From assembly GCF_000966285.1 (NCBI RefSeq), contig NZ_KQ031391.1, positions 554,978 to 618,977 on the forward strand: a stretch of 64,000 bases of DNA, written 5' to 3'. The notes under the pieces were generated by a model. It was not told the origin of the DNA. It ran no database searches and saw nothing but the letters and a program-made list of their open reading frames with translations. This stretch comes from Pseudofrankia sp. DC12 (GTDB taxonomy: Bacteria > Actinomycetota > Actinomycetes > Frankiales > Frankiaceae). The position numbers and the translations under genes were made by a program. Below are positions 1-8,921 of the stretch, in pieces. Position 1 is the first letter of the stretch, and each line of letters opens with the position of its first letter.

Positions 1-140
1 CAGAGCTGCGGGGAGGGACCGGGGCGCGGCCAGCGGCCACGCGAGAGCCACGGGCGCGGGCCGCGCGAGCCGAGACCACCGGGCCGCGGCGTCAGCAGGA
101 CCACCGACACGGAACGACCGAACAGCAGAGGGAACCACGG

Positions 141-1379
141 ATGCGCGTCGCGTTGCTGACCAGGGAGTACCCACCGAACGTCTACGGCGGCGCGGGCGTC
201 CACGTCGAGTACCTGGCCCGGGAGCTGGCCCGACTGGTCGACCTCACGGTGCACTGCGAGGGCGATCCAAAGGGCGCGAGCCCGGCCGGCACCGGCGGCT
301 CCGGCGAGGCGGGCGGTTCCGGCGCGCCCGCGGTCCGGCGGCACCAGCCATGGCCGGCGCTCGACGGTGCCAACGACGCCCTGCGCACCTTCTCGATGGA
401 CCTCGCGATGGCCGCCGCCGCGACCACGGCGAACGGCCCCGAGCCCGTTGCGTCCGCCGGGGCGGCGCCGGCCGGCGTCGACCTGGTCCACTCGCACACC
501 TGGTACGCGAACCTCGCCGGGCACCTGGCGGCGATGCTCGCCGGGGTGCCCCACGTCATGACGTCACACTCGCTGGAGCCGCACCGGCCGTGGAAGGCGG
601 AACAGCTCGGCGGTGGCTACCGGCTGTCGTCCTGGGCCGAGAAGACCGCGATCGAGGCCGCGGCGGCGGTGGTGGCCGTGAGCGCGGGGATGAAGACCGA
701 CATCCTCGATGCCTATCCGGCGGTCGACCCGGCGAAGGTGCACGTCATCCGCAACGGGATCGACACCGAGGAGTACAGCCCGGACCTGGGCACCGAAGTG
801 CTCGACCGCTACGGCGTCGACCCCGGGCGCCCGTCGGTCGCGTTCGTCGGGAGGATCACCCGGCAGAAGGGGGTGCCCGTCCTGCTGCGGGCGGCGGCCG
901 AGCTGGACCCGCGGGCCCAGCTGGTGCTGTGCGCCGGCGCGCCGGACACCGCCGAGCTGCTCGCCGAGGTCACCGAGCTGGTCGACGGCTTGAAGGCCCG
1001 GCGCGACGGGGTCATCTGGATCTCCGGCATGCTCCGGAAGCCCGAGGTCATCCAGCTGCTCTCGCACGCCTCGCTGTTCGCCTGCCCGTCGGTCTACGAG
1101 CCGCTGGGCATCGTCAACCTGGAGGCGATGGCCTGCGGCGCCGCTGTCGTCGCCTCCCGCGTCGGCGGCATCCCCGAGGTCGTCGACGACGGCGTGACCG
1201 GCCTGCTGGTCCCCCCGGACGACCCGTCGGCGCTGGCCGCCGCCATGAACACGGTCCTCGCCGACCCGAAACGTGCGACCGCCATGGGCCAGGCCGGCCG
1301 CGAACGCGCCGTGACCGAGTTCGGCTGGGCCGCCATCGCCCGCCAGACCGCCGGTCTCTACGGTTCCCTGATCAGCTGA
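141..1379 (+). CDS. glgA: GT4-family glycogen synthase / maltose-1-phosphate synthase (GlgA/GlgM type)
   Basis: A 412-residue GT-B glucosyltransferase expected to use ADP- or UDP-glucose in alpha-glucan synthesis; in mycobacteria this family makes maltose-1-phosphate for the GlgE pathway. The N-terminal Rossmann half opens with TREYPPNVYGGAGVHVEYL, where the GG loop contacts the nucleotide sugar. The C-terminal half has GRITRQKG near residue 235 and the donor-site stretch CPSVYEPLGIVNLEAMACG near residues 315-335 with the EPLG..NLE glutamates. Length is normal. The ATG follows a GAGGGAA ribosome site. A low-complexity Gly/Ala/Pro insertion sits near residues 45-65. A strong terminator follows, so it looks monocistronic here; no glgC is visible. 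Which product it makes cannot be decided from sequence. Confidence 0.88.
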   Translation: MRVALLTREYPPNVYGGAGVHVEYLARELARLVDLTVHCEGDPKGASPAGTGGSGEAGGSGAPAVRRHQPWPALDGANDALRTFSMDLAMAAAATTANGPEPVASAGAAPAGVDLVHSHTWYANLAGHLAAMLAGVPHVMTSHSLEPHRPWKAEQLGGGYRLSSWAEKTAIEAAAAVVAVSAGMKTDILDAYPAVDPAKVHVIRNGIDTEEYSPDLGTEVLDRYGVDPGRPSVAFVGRITRQKGVPVLLRAAAELDPRAQLVLCAGAPDTAELLAEVTELVDGLKARRDGVIWISGMLRKPEVIQLLSHASLFACPSVYEPLGIVNLEAMACGAAVVASRVGGIPEVVDDGVTGLLVPPDDPSALAAAMNTVLADPKRATAMGQAGRERAVTEFGWAAIARQTAGLYGSLIS

Positions 1380-1416
1380 CCGCCCCGGAACCAGACAGAC
1401 CCGCCCCAGAGCGCTG

Positions 1417-1446
1417 AAAAGCCCGGACAGGTTCGCCCGGGCTTTT
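1417..1446 (+). terminator. Rho-independent terminator after glgA
   Basis: A perfect 10-bp stem (AAAAGCCCGG pairing with CCGGGCTTTT) with a 10-nt loop, ending in a run of T. It lies 38 bases after the glgA stop and is the most classical terminator in the window. Confidence 0.85.
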
Positions 1447-1635
1447 TCACCGCTGGGAACGACTTTCCCGTTGCCTAACGGTTTCCCGTCCTGCTCCGGC
1501 ATCGCTCTCAGCGGCCCCGTGTAGATACCTCCGGTAGCCGGACCCAAACACATGGTTACAAGAATTTTCCGGAGCCCCCCAAAGGGGGTCGGCTCAGACA
1601 GTCCCCGAGAGGCCGAACGAAGATCTGCCGAACAC

Positions 1636-1668
1636 GCCGATGCACGTGCATACGGGATGTGCATCGGC
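1636..1668. repeat. Inverted repeat in the leader of the small membrane gene
   Basis: GCCGATGCAC at 1636-1645 and its exact reverse complement at 1659-1668 flank a 13-base loop; the left arm also runs into the palindrome TGCACGTGCA. It lies 45 bases before the ATG at 1713, so it could be an operator or an RNA hairpin. The rest of 1448-1712 holds no gene; a GC-rich dyad around 1575-1596 is the only other structure seen. Confidence 0.5.
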
Positions 1669-1712
1669 ACGGGATATCCGATCAGCGAGGATCGTCGACC
1701 TTTGGGAGCAGC

Positions 1713-1910
1713 ATGTCCGTCAACCGTTCGGCTCGTCGGCTGCACGTCGTATTATCGATCTTGCTCGCGTTGGTCGTCGCGCTGCTGGCCGGCATCCTGG
1801 CTCGCGCCAACGCCAGCACCGTGCCTGGAGCGATCCTCTACGGCGGCAGTGCCTTCGGGGTCGCCCTCAGCCTGGCGCTCTCGGTGCTTGAGGCGTCCAA
1901 GCGGCCCTGA
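1713..1910 (+). CDS. Small two-helix membrane protein, unknown function
   Basis: A 65-residue protein with a basic N-terminus (MSVNRSARRLH) and two hydrophobic stretches, roughly residues 10-29 and 37-58, so probably a hairpin in the cytoplasmic membrane. The ATG at 1713 follows GGGAG with 4-base spacing; reading the frame further upstream adds only an uncharged-looking leader without a ribosome site. It converges on the suf operon, separated by a shared hairpin. I do not recognise the family. The codon pattern (G/C at third positions) and membrane profile favour a real gene. Confidence 0.6.
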   Translation: MSVNRSARRLHVVLSILLALVVALLAGILARANASTVPGAILYGGSAFGVALSLALSVLEASKRP

Positions 1911-1918
1911 GATCGCGA

Positions 1919-1944
1919 TGGCCCAGCCGGTGACGGCTGGGCCA
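1919..1944. terminator. Bidirectional hairpin between the small membrane gene and sufT
   Basis: A perfect 10-bp stem, TGGCCCAGCC with GGCTGGGCCA, and a 6-base loop between two convergent stop codons. There is no U-tract, as is common in high-GC actinobacteria. Confidence 0.75.
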
Positions 1945-1962
1945 CTCGCGGAGTGGGGCAGG

Positions 1963-2433
1963 TCAGACGTTGAAGCCGAGGGCACGGAGCTGTTCGCGGC
2001 CGTCCTCAGTGATCTTGTCGGGGCCCCACGGGGGCAGCCAGACCCAGTTGATGACGATGTCGGCGACCAGGCCGTCGGGGCCGTCGACGAGGGCGCTGCG
2101 GGCCTGGTCCTCGATCACGTCGGTGAGCGGGCAGGCCGCCGACGTCAGCGTCATGTCCAGCGTCGCGACGTTCTCGTCGGAGATGTCGATGCCGTAGACG
2201 AGGCCGAGGTCGACGACGTTGATGCCGAGCTCGGGGTCGACGACGTCGCGCATCGCCTCCTCGACGTCCTCGACCGCCGCCCTGTCGACGGGCGGCTTGG
2301 TGGTCGTCGGCTGCGCGGCCGGAAGATCGGCGGCTGGCGCCGACGCCGTCACGCTCTCGGGCAGGACGGCGTCCTCGCCCAGGCCCGCCTCAATGGTGTC
2401 GGTCTGGATGCTGTCGGTCATCTGATGGTTCAC
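1963..2433 (-). CDS. sufT: SufT-type Fe-S assembly factor (MIP18/DUF59 family)
   Basis: A 156-residue protein: about 60 residues of Ala/Pro/Thr-rich leader, then a MIP18/DUF59 domain with DPELGINVVDLGLVY and the conserved cysteine in TSAACPL. Members act in Fe-S cluster maturation or transfer. It is the last gene of the suf operon, corresponding in position to Rv1466 of M. tuberculosis. The ATG at 2433 follows GGAG with 4-base spacing; ATG at 2421 (MTDSIQ) is an alternative. It is the only suf gene separated by a real gap (109 bases) from its upstream neighbour. Confidence 0.85.
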   Translation of the reverse strand: MNHQMTDSIQTDTIEAGLGEDAVLPESVTASAPAADLPAAQPTTTKPPVDRAAVEDVEEAMRDVVDPELGINVVDLGLVYGIDISDENVATLDMTLTSAACPLTDVIEDQARSALVDGPDGLVADIVINWVWLPPWGPDKITEDGREQLRALGFNV

Positions 2434-2479
2434 TCCGTCGCTTCACTCGCTACGCGGCCGTCCTCCGGGGTCCCTGCCG

Positions 2480-2496
2480 GATCGGCGGAGCCGATC
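2480..2496 (-). repeat. Small hairpin in the sufU-sufT gap
   Basis: GATCGGC and GCCGATC pair around a GGA loop. The gap also carries short CGCTTCACTCGC / CCGCTCGTTCACTC motifs, weakly reminiscent of the intergenic repeat family at 20281 and 36388. It could stabilise or attenuate the operon mRNA before sufT. Confidence 0.4.
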
Positions 2497-2542
2497 TGGG
2501 AGGTCCGCCTCGGACGTCCACTCCGCTCGTTCACTCCTGCGC

Positions 2543-3058
2543 TCACGGCTGCTTCTCCTGCTCGGGAACGGACCCCTCGGGGGCTGCCGCTCCGGTCGGG
2601 GCCGGGCCGGCGGCGACGGCATCGCCGCTCACGACCTGGGATGTGGCGTCTTTCCAGGCCATCCAACCCAACAGCGCGCATTTCACCCGCGCGGGATACT
2701 TCGAGACACCGGCGAAGGCGACCGCATCTTCCAGCACGTCCTCGTCCGGCTCGACCGTGCCACGGGACTGCATGAGCGTCAGGAACTCGCGTTCGAGCGC
2801 CATGGCGTCCTCGACGCTCTTGCCGATCACCAGCTCGGCCATCACGCTCGCCGAGGCCTGGCTGATCGAGCAGCCCTCGCCCTCGTACGAGACGTCCGCG
2901 ACCTGGTCATCCACGATCTTGACCCGCAGGGTCACCTCGTCGCCACAGGTCGGGTTGACGTGGTGCACCTCGGCGTCGAACGGCTCACGCAGCCCACGGT
3001 GGAGCGGGTTGCGGTAGTGGTCCAGGATGATCTCCTGGTACATGGAGTCCAGCTTCAC
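2543..3058 (-). CDS. sufU: SufU Fe-S scaffold / sulfurtransferase
   Basis: A 171-residue SufU (IscU-like, SUF type) protein that takes sulfur from SufS. The three conserved cysteines are in NPTCGDEV, EGEGCSISQ and KYPARVKCALLGW; the aspartate of CGDE is the usual Zn ligand. The GTG at 3058 overlaps the sufS TGA as GTGA and follows AAGGAGG, so I prefer it to the ATG at 3043 and reject the longer open frame, which runs into sufS. The last 30 residues are an Ala/Gly/Pro-rich tail beyond the usual family length. Confidence 0.92.
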   Translation of the reverse strand: MKLDSMYQEIILDHYRNPLHRGLREPFDAEVHHVNPTCGDEVTLRVKIVDDQVADVSYEGEGCSISQASASVMAELVIGKSVEDAMALEREFLTLMQSRGTVEPDEDVLEDAVAFAGVSKYPARVKCALLGWMAWKDATSQVVSGDAVAAGPAPTGAAAPEGSVPEQEKQP

Positions 3059-4353
3059 GCTCCGAAGAACCTCCTTACCCCCGCAAGACCTTCCAGCAGC
3101 GCGTCGATCTCGCCGGTGGTCGTGTAGAGGGCGAACGACGCCCGCGTGGTCGCGGGGACGCCGTAGCGCAGGCACACCGGGCGGGCACAGTGGTGGCCGA
3201 CGCGCACGGCGACGCCCTGCTCGTCGAGAACCTGGCCGACGTCATGCGGGTGGATCGCCCGTCCGTCCTCGCCGGCCAGCAGGAACGAGATCGCCGCGCC
3301 GCGGCCGGCCGCCGTCGTCGGGCCGATGATCCGCAGGCCGGGCACCTCGGCGAGCGCGCCCAGGGCGTACGACGTCAGCGCGTGCTCGTGCGCGGCGACG
3401 GCGGCCATCCCGCCGGGAAGACCGGTCAGGTAGTCGACGGCCGCGCCGAGCCCGACCGCCTGGGCGATCATCGGGGTGCCGGCCTCGAAGCGGTGCGGCG
3501 GGACGGCGTAGGTCGTCGCCTCCATCGTGACCAGCTCGATCATCTCGCCACCACCGAGGAACGGCGGCATGACCTCGAGCAGCTCGTGGCGGCCCCAGAG
3601 CACGCCGATGCCGGTCGGCCCGCACATCTTGTGCCCAGTGAACGCGAAGAAGTCGACACCGAGGGCCGTGACGTCGACCGGCAGATGTGGGACGGACTGG
3701 GAGCCGTCGACGACGGTGAGCGCGCCGACCTCGCGGGCCCGGGCGGCGATCGCCGCGACCGGGTTGACCGTGCCGAGGATGTTCGACTGGTGGACGAACG
3801 AGACGACCTTGGTCCGCGGGTTGACCAGCTCGTCGAGGTTCGACAGGTCGAGCCGGCCGTCGTCGGTCAGGCCGAACCACCGCAGGGTCGCCCCGGTGCG
3901 CTGGCAGAGCATCTGCCAGGGCACCAGGTTCGAGTGGTGCTCCATCTCGCTCACGACGACCTCGTCGCCCGGCCCCAGCCGGAACCGCTCGGCCTCCGAG
4001 CCGGCGCCCGCCGCGTTGCTGAACGCGTACGCGACCAGGTTCAGGGCCTCGGTCGAGTTCTTGGTGAAGACGACCTCGTGGCGGTCCGGCGCCCCGATGA
4101 AGGCCGCGACCTTGTCACGGGCGGCCTCGTAGAGCGCGGTCGCCTCCTCGGCGAGCACGTGGATGCCGCGGTGCACGTTGGCGTTGTGCAGCTCGTAGTA
4201 GTCGCGCTCGGCGTCGAGCACCGCGCGTGGCTTCTGCGAGGTGGCCGCGTTGTCCAGGTAGACGAGCGGCCGGTCACCGTGGATCACCCGGTCGAGGATC
4301 GGGAAGTCCTTGCGGATCAGCTCGACGTCATAGCCCTCAAGATCGCTGCTCAT
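3055..4353 (-). CDS. sufS: SufS cysteine desulfurase
   Basis: A 432-residue PLP-dependent class V aminotransferase-fold enzyme that releases sulfur from L-cysteine as a persulfide and passes it to SufU. Motifs seen: the PLP-binding histidine region EMEHHSNLVPW, the Schiff-base lysine in FTGHKMCGPTG, and the catalytic Cys389 in VGHHCARPVC. Length is normal for a group II (SufS) enzyme. The ATG overlaps the sufC stop (ATGA), and its own stop overlaps sufU, so it sits in a coupled chain. Confidence 0.95.
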   Translation of the reverse strand: MSSDLEGYDVELIRKDFPILDRVIHGDRPLVYLDNAATSQKPRAVLDAERDYYELHNANVHRGIHVLAEEATALYEAARDKVAAFIGAPDRHEVVFTKNSTEALNLVAYAFSNAAGAGSEAERFRLGPGDEVVVSEMEHHSNLVPWQMLCQRTGATLRWFGLTDDGRLDLSNLDELVNPRTKVVSFVHQSNILGTVNPVAAIAARAREVGALTVVDGSQSVPHLPVDVTALGVDFFAFTGHKMCGPTGIGVLWGRHELLEVMPPFLGGGEMIELVTMEATTYAVPPHRFEAGTPMIAQAVGLGAAVDYLTGLPGGMAAVAAHEHALTSYALGALAEVPGLRIIGPTTAAGRGAAISFLLAGEDGRAIHPHDVGQVLDEQGVAVRVGHHCARPVCLRYGVPATTRASFALYTTTGEIDALLEGLAGVRRFFGA

Positions 4354-5117
4354 GCGGCCTCACCGAGCTTCACGTACTTGTCGTAGCCGGAGTCCTCCAG
4401 CGTCGCCGCGAGCTCCGGGCCGCCCTCGTCGACGATGCGGCCGCCGGCCATGACGTGCACGAACTCCGGCTGCACGTAACGCAGAATCCGGGTGTAGTGG
4501 GTGATGAGCAGCATCCCGGTCTCGCCAGTCTCGCGGACCGCGTTGATGCCGCCGGAGACGAGCCGCAGCGCGTCGACGTCGAGGCCGGAGTCGGTCTCGT
4601 CGAGGATCGCGATCTTCGGCCTGAGCAGCATCATCTGCAGGATCTCGTGGCGCTTCTTCTCACCACCGGAGAAGCCCTCGTTGACGCTGCGCTCGGCGAA
4701 CGCCTGGTCCATCTCCAGGACGCCCATGGTCTCCTTGACCTCCTTGACCCACAGCCGCAGCTTCGGGGCCTCGCCCCGGACCGCGGTCGCCGAGGTGCGC
4801 AGGAAGTTGGAGACGGAGACGCCGGGGACCTCGACCGGGTACTGCATGGCCAGGAAGATGCCGGCCCGGGCGCGTGCGTCGACGCTCATCGCGAGCACGT
4901 CCTCGCCGTCCATGGTGATCGACCCCTCGGTCACCCTGTACTTCGGGTGGCCCGCGACCGAGTAGGACAGCGTCGACTTGCCGGAGCCGTTCGGCCCCAT
5001 GATCGCGTGTGTCTCGCCCTTGCGGACGGTCAGGTCGACGCCGCGCAGGATCTCGCGCGGGCCCTCCCCGTCGGTCTCCACCGAGACGTGCAGGTTGCGG
5101 ATCTCCAAGGTCGACAC
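4350..5117 (-). CDS. sufC: SufC ABC-type ATPase
   Basis: A 255-residue soluble ABC ATPase that drives the SufBCD scaffold. Walker A is GPNGSGKST (about residue 41), the signature is FSGGEKKRHE, and Walker B is IAILDETDSGLD, where the Asp-Glu-Thr form is typical of SufC. No membrane partner is present; its partners SufB and SufD are immediately upstream. There is a 12-base gap to the Rieske gene and a 4-base overlap with sufS. Confidence 0.95.
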   Translation of the reverse strand: MSTLEIRNLHVSVETDGEGPREILRGVDLTVRKGETHAIMGPNGSGKSTLSYSVAGHPKYRVTEGSITMDGEDVLAMSVDARARAGIFLAMQYPVEVPGVSVSNFLRTSATAVRGEAPKLRLWVKEVKETMGVLEMDQAFAERSVNEGFSGGEKKRHEILQMMLLRPKIAILDETDSGLDVDALRLVSGGINAVRETGETGMLLITHYTRILRYVQPEFVHVMAGGRIVDEGGPELAATLEDSGYDKYVKLGEAA

Positions 5118-5129
5118 CGGTCTAGGCCC

Positions 5130-5471
5130 TCACTTCTGCTCAGCCGCGGCGAGGTCGACAAAGACGTCGCCGCTCTCGATGGTCACGGGGTAGGTCGGCA
5201 CCGGGTCGATGGCCGGCAGACAGGTCGGCTTGCCGCTCTCCAGGTCGAACTGGGAGCCGTGCAGCCAACACTCGATCTTGCCGCCCTCGACCTCGCCGTC
5301 CGAGAGCCGGACGTCCTGGTGCGAGCACTCGTCCCGCAGCGCGTACACGTTCCCGCCGGTCAGCGCGACGCACACCGGCGTCGGCTCGTCCTGCCCCGGC
5401 ACGTCCAGCTCGACGCCGAGCGCCGAGCCCTCCCCCAGCTCGTCCAGCGCGCAGACCCGCTGCAGGGTCAT
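5130..5471 (-). CDS. Rieske [2Fe-2S] ferredoxin-like protein of the suf operon
   Basis: A 113-residue single-domain Rieske protein. The cluster ligands are visible as C-S-H in DECSHQDV and C-x-x-H in ECWLHGSQFD, about 20 residues apart, the spacing of non-heme oxygenase-type Rieske ferredoxins. It lies between sufD and sufC and overlaps the sufD stop by four bases (ATGA), so it is made with the SUF machinery. Such an insertion is common in actinobacterial suf operons; an electron-donor role in cluster assembly is inference. Confidence 0.9.
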   Translation of the reverse strand: MTLQRVCALDELGEGSALGVELDVPGQDEPTPVCVALTGGNVYALRDECSHQDVRLSDGEVEGGKIECWLHGSQFDLESGKPTCLPAIDPVPTYPVTIESGDVFVDLAAAEQK

Positions 5472-6628
5472 GCGCCCACCCCCGCGAGCTCCGCGTCCAC
5501 GGCGGCGGTCACCCGCTCACGCAGCGACTCGACGCCGACCCGGTCGAGCACCTCGCCGAAGAAGCCGCGCACGACCAGCCGGCGCGCCTCGTCGGACGGG
5601 ATGCCCCGGGCCATCAGGTAGAACAGCGCCTCGTCGTCGAACCGGCCCGTCGCGCTGGCGTGCCCGGCGCCGGTGACCTCGCCGGTCAGGATCTCCAGGT
5701 TGGGCACCGAGTCGGCCCGCGCCCCGTCGGTCAGGACGAGGTTGCGGTTGATCTCGTACGTGTCGGTGCCGACCGCGTCCGCGCCGATGAGCACGTCGCC
5801 GATCCACACCGAGTGCGCGTTGTCGCCCTGCAGCGCGCCCTTGTAGGTGACGCGGCTGCGGCAGTTGCGCTCGGAGTGGGTGACGAGCAGGCGGTGCTCC
5901 TGGTGCTGGCCAGCATCGGTGAAGAACAGGCCGGACAGCTCGGCGTCGCCGCCCGCGCCGCGGTAGTCGACGGTCGGGCACAGCCGGACCAGCTGGCCGC
6001 CGAGCGTGATGTGGGTGGCCCGCAGCTTCGCGTCGCGCCCGAGCGAGAACGCGTGCGCGCCGGCGTGCACCGCGTCGTCGTCCCAGTCCTGCAGGGAGAC
6101 GAACGTGACGCTGGCGCCGTGGCCGAGGTAGACCTCGACGTTGCCCGCGTACTTCGCCGTGCCAGTGTGGTCGAGGACCACGGTGGCACGGGCGAACGGG
6201 CCGACCTCGACGGCGAGGTGGCTGTAGCAGACGCCGCCGTCGCCGCGCAGCTTCAGCAGGACCGGCTCGTCGAGCTCGGCCTCGGCCGGGACGGTGACCA
6301 CGAGCGCACCGCCGGCCCGGACCGTCGCGAACGCGGCGACCCGGTCGACCGGGGTCAGCACCCGGCCGACCCGCGGGTCGACGGTGGCGACGTTCTCGAC
6401 CTCGACACCGGCAGGGGCCGAGACGGCGACGTCGACCTTGCCGTCGGGCTCCTGGCCGGCGATCAGCGCCTTGAGCGGGCGCAGCGGGGTGAACCGCCAG
6501 GCCTCCTCGCGGCCGGTCGGGGCCGGGTGCGCCTCGGGGTCGCGGGAGCGCACCGGCGCGGACGGAGCTGGGACCATCGGCGGGCGCCCCGACCCGTCGA
6601 CGCGCGCCCTCGCTTCACGCACGGCCAT
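5468..6628 (-). CDS. sufD: SufD scaffold subunit
   Basis: A 386-residue SufBD-fold beta-helix protein, partner of SufB and SufC in the SufBC2D scaffold. The C-terminal conserved block SGHASATGRFDDEALFYLMARGI (quoted here only in part: GHASATGRFDDEALFYLM) carries the histidine used for cluster assembly in SufD proteins. The N-terminal 60 residues are variable and proline-rich. Start and stop codons touch those of sufB (TGATG) and overlap the Rieske gene, showing tight coupling. Confidence 0.93.
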   Translation of the reverse strand: MAVREARARVDGSGRPPMVPAPSAPVRSRDPEAHPAPTGREEAWRFTPLRPLKALIAGQEPDGKVDVAVSAPAGVEVENVATVDPRVGRVLTPVDRVAAFATVRAGGALVVTVPAEAELDEPVLLKLRGDGGVCYSHLAVEVGPFARATVVLDHTGTAKYAGNVEVYLGHGASVTFVSLQDWDDDAVHAGAHAFSLGRDAKLRATHITLGGQLVRLCPTVDYRGAGGDAELSGLFFTDAGQHQEHRLLVTHSERNCRSRVTYKGALQGDNAHSVWIGDVLIGADAVGTDTYEINRNLVLTDGARADSVPNLEILTGEVTGAGHASATGRFDDEALFYLMARGIPSDEARRLVVRGFFGEVLDRVGVESLRERVTAAVDAELAGVGA

Positions 6629-8040
6629 CAGCCGACCGACCCTTCCATCTGCAGCTCGATCAGGCGGTTGAGCTCCAGCGCGTACTCCATCGGCAGCTCA
6701 CGGGCGATCGGCTCGACGAAGCCACGCACGATCATCGCCATCGCCTCGTCCTCGGCCATGCCCCGGCTCATCAGGTAGAAGAGCTGGTCCTCGCCGACCT
6801 TGGAGACGGAGGCCTCGTGGCCGATGGACGCGTCGTCCTCGCGGACATCGACGTACGGGTAGGTGTCGGACCGGCTGACCGTGTCGACCAGCAGCGCGTC
6901 GCACTTCACCGTCGACTTCGACTGGTTGGCGCCCTCGTGGATCTGGACGAGGCCGCGGTAGGAGGTCCGGCCGCCACCGCGGGCCACCGACTTGGAGATG
7001 ATCTGCGAGGAGGTGCGCGGCGCGGCGTGCACCATCTTGGCGCCCGCGTCCTGGTGCTGGCCCTGGCCGGCGAACGCGATCGAGAGCACCTCGCCGCGGG
7101 CGTGCTCGCCGAGCAGCCACACCGCCGGGTACTTCATCGTCACCTTGGAGCCGATGTTGCCGTCGATCCACTCCATCGTGCCGCCCTCCTGGCAGGCGGC
7201 CCGCTTGGTGACCAGGTTGTAGACGTTGTTCGACCAGTTCTGGATGGTCGTGTACCGGCAGCGCGCGTTCTTCTTGACGACGATCTCGACGACGGCCGAG
7301 TGCAGCGAGTCCGACGAGTAGACCGGCGCGGTGCAGCCCTCGACGTAGTGCACGTAGGCGCCCTCGTCGACGATGATCAGCGTCCGCTCGAACTGGCCCA
7401 TGTTCTCGGTGTTGATCCGGAAGTAGGCCTGCAGCGGAATGTCGACGTGCACGCCCGGCGGTACGTAGATGAAGGAGCCACCGGACCAGACGGCCGTGTT
7501 CAGCGCGGCGAACTTGTTGTCGCCGACCGGGATCACGGAGCCGAAGTACTCCCTGAAGATCTCCGGGTGCTCGCGCAGGCCGCTGTCGGTGTCGAGGAAG
7601 ATGACGCCCTGCTCCTCAAGGTCCTCACGGATCTTGTGGTAGACGACCTCGGACTCGTACTGGGCCGCGACGCCGGAGATGAGGCGCTGCTTCTCCGCCT
7701 CCGGGATGCCGAGCTTGTCGTAGGTGTCCTTGATGTCCGCCGGCAGGTCTTCCCAGCTCTCCGCCTGCTTCTCGGTGGAGCGGACGAAGTACTTGATGTT
7801 GTCGAAGTCGATGCCGGAAAGGTCGGCGCCCCACGTCGGCATCGGCTTGCGCTCGAAGAGCTTCAGGCCTTTCATCCGCAGGTCGGTCATCCACGACGGC
7901 TCGGACTTCTTGGCCGAGATACCGCGCACGACCGCCTCGGACAGGCCGCGCTCGACGTCGGCGGCATAGGCGTCGGCGTCAGCCCAGCCGAACTTGTACG
8001 AGCCCAGGCCCTCAAGGGCGGTCTCGGCAGAGGTCGTCAT
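6628..8040 (-). CDS. sufB: SufB scaffold subunit
   Basis: A 470-residue SufB, the main subunit on which the [4Fe-4S] cluster is built. Recognisable blocks include [29 protein letters not shown] with a conserved cysteine, and [20 protein letters not shown] carrying another, then the C-terminal [21 protein letters not shown]. Length is standard. The ATG at 8040 shares a base with the TAA of sufR, so expression follows the regulator directly. Confidence 0.96.
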   Translation of the reverse strand: MTTSAETALEGLGSYKFGWADADAYAADVERGLSEAVVRGISAKKSEPSWMTDLRMKGLKLFERKPMPTWGADLSGIDFDNIKYFVRSTEKQAESWEDLPADIKDTYDKLGIPEAEKQRLISGVAAQYESEVVYHKIREDLEEQGVIFLDTDSGLREHPEIFREYFGSVIPVGDNKFAALNTAVWSGGSFIYVPPGVHVDIPLQAYFRINTENMGQFERTLIIVDEGAYVHYVEGCTAPVYSSDSLHSAVVEIVVKKNARCRYTTIQNWSNNVYNLVTKRAACQEGGTMEWIDGNIGSKVTMKYPAVWLLGEHARGEVLSIAFAGQGQHQDAGAKMVHAAPRTSSQIISKSVARGGGRTSYRGLVQIHEGANQSKSTVKCDALLVDTVSRSDTYPYVDVREDDASIGHEASVSKVGEDQLFYLMSRGMAEDEAMAMIVRGFVEPIARELPMEYALELNRLIELQMEGSVG

Positions 8041-8810
8041 TATGTGATCCTCACGGGCACCGTTGTGTTGTCCGCCGGCGCCGAGCCCTCGGTGCCGGCG
8101 GCGGGCATGCCTGGAACGTGCGTCGTGCAGACACCGTCGCCGTGCGCGATGGTGGCGAGCCGCTGGACGTGGGTGTGCAGTAACCGCGACAGCGCCGCCG
8201 TCTCCGCGTCACACAGCGCGGGGAACCGCTCGGCCACGTGCTGGACCGGGCAGTGGTGCTGGCAGATCTGGGTCCCGCTGGGCACCTCGGAGACGCTCGC
8301 CGTGTAGCCGGCCGCGGTCATCGCGGCGGCCAGGGCCGACAGGCGCCGGTCCTCCGGCACCCCCTCGACCGCTCCGGCCAGCCGCAGCTCCAGCTCCCGG
8401 CCACGGCTCTCGGCGAACCGGCCGACGGCGTCGGGCCCGCCCACCTCGTCGAGGAAGCGCAGCGCCCCCGCCGCCAGGTCCGAGTAGGCCGTCGGCCCGG
8501 CCTCCTCGTGGCCTGCGTCCGTCAGCGCGTAGTGCCGCGCCGGGCGCCCCCGGCCCCGCGGGCCGCGGACGTTCACGGCGGCCGGGGTGAGGATGCCGTC
8601 GGCGACCATGGCATCCAGGTGCCGGCGGATCGCGGCCGAGGAGAGGTCGAGCCGGTGGGCCAGCTCGGCGGCCGTCGAGGGCCCCGCCTCCAGCAGGATG
8701 CGCACGACCCGGTCCCGGGTGCGGCCGTCGGCGGTCCCGACAGCCGTACCCGCGGCCGTGCCCGCCGGCCACTCAAAGGCGACGGGCTCACGATCGTGCG
8801 CGGATTTCAC
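8040..8810 (-). CDS. sufR: SufR, Fe-S cluster-sensing repressor of the suf operon
   Basis: A 256-residue winged-helix regulator. The helix-turn-helix occupies about residues 30-75 ([20 protein letters not shown]), followed by a wing with [13 protein letters not shown]. The C-terminal half holds four cysteines, Cys-x3-Cys in [10 protein letters not shown], one in FPALCDAE and one in GDGVCTTHV, expected to bind the [4Fe-4S] cluster that sets DNA affinity. I chose the GTG at 8810 because the longer frame overlaps glpK; no strong ribosome site precedes it. It is the first gene of the suf operon, so it probably represses itself and the operon. Confidence 0.9.
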   Translation of the reverse strand: MKSAHDREPVAFEWPAGTAAGTAVGTADGRTRDRVVRILLEAGPSTAAELAHRLDLSSAAIRRHLDAMVADGILTPAAVNVRGPRGRGRPARHYALTDAGHEEAGPTAYSDLAAGALRFLDEVGGPDAVGRFAESRGRELELRLAGAVEGVPEDRRLSALAAAMTAAGYTASVSEVPSGTQICQHHCPVQHVAERFPALCDAETAALSRLLHTHVQRLATIAHGDGVCTTHVPGMPAAGTEGSAPADNTTVPVRIT

Positions 8811-8821
8811 AACACCAGTGT
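8807..8821 (-). promoter_or_regulatory. Candidate SufR operator (ACACT-N5-TGTGA)
   Basis: On the minus strand the sequence reads ACACT, five bases, TGTGA: an imperfect inverted repeat that covers the proposed GTG start of sufR. To my recollection the same arrangement is described for mycobacterial SufR. A site on the start codon would fit a leaderless or very short-leader transcript repressed by its own product. The remaining 8822-8921 between sufR and glpK must hold both divergent promoters; I cannot place them. Confidence 0.55.
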
Positions 8822-8921
8822 GCCCTATTTCCCGGACCCCGTCGAACCCGCGGCGCCCCGGGGGGCCGACCCCGGTGCGTTCCGCCGCCGAACGGCCACT
8901 GGCGCCCGATAGCATCCGACG

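Noticed and set aside
564..1745. 393-residue minus-strand frame over glgA and its terminator
   Set aside because: Runs through the glgA terminator and shows no family motif.
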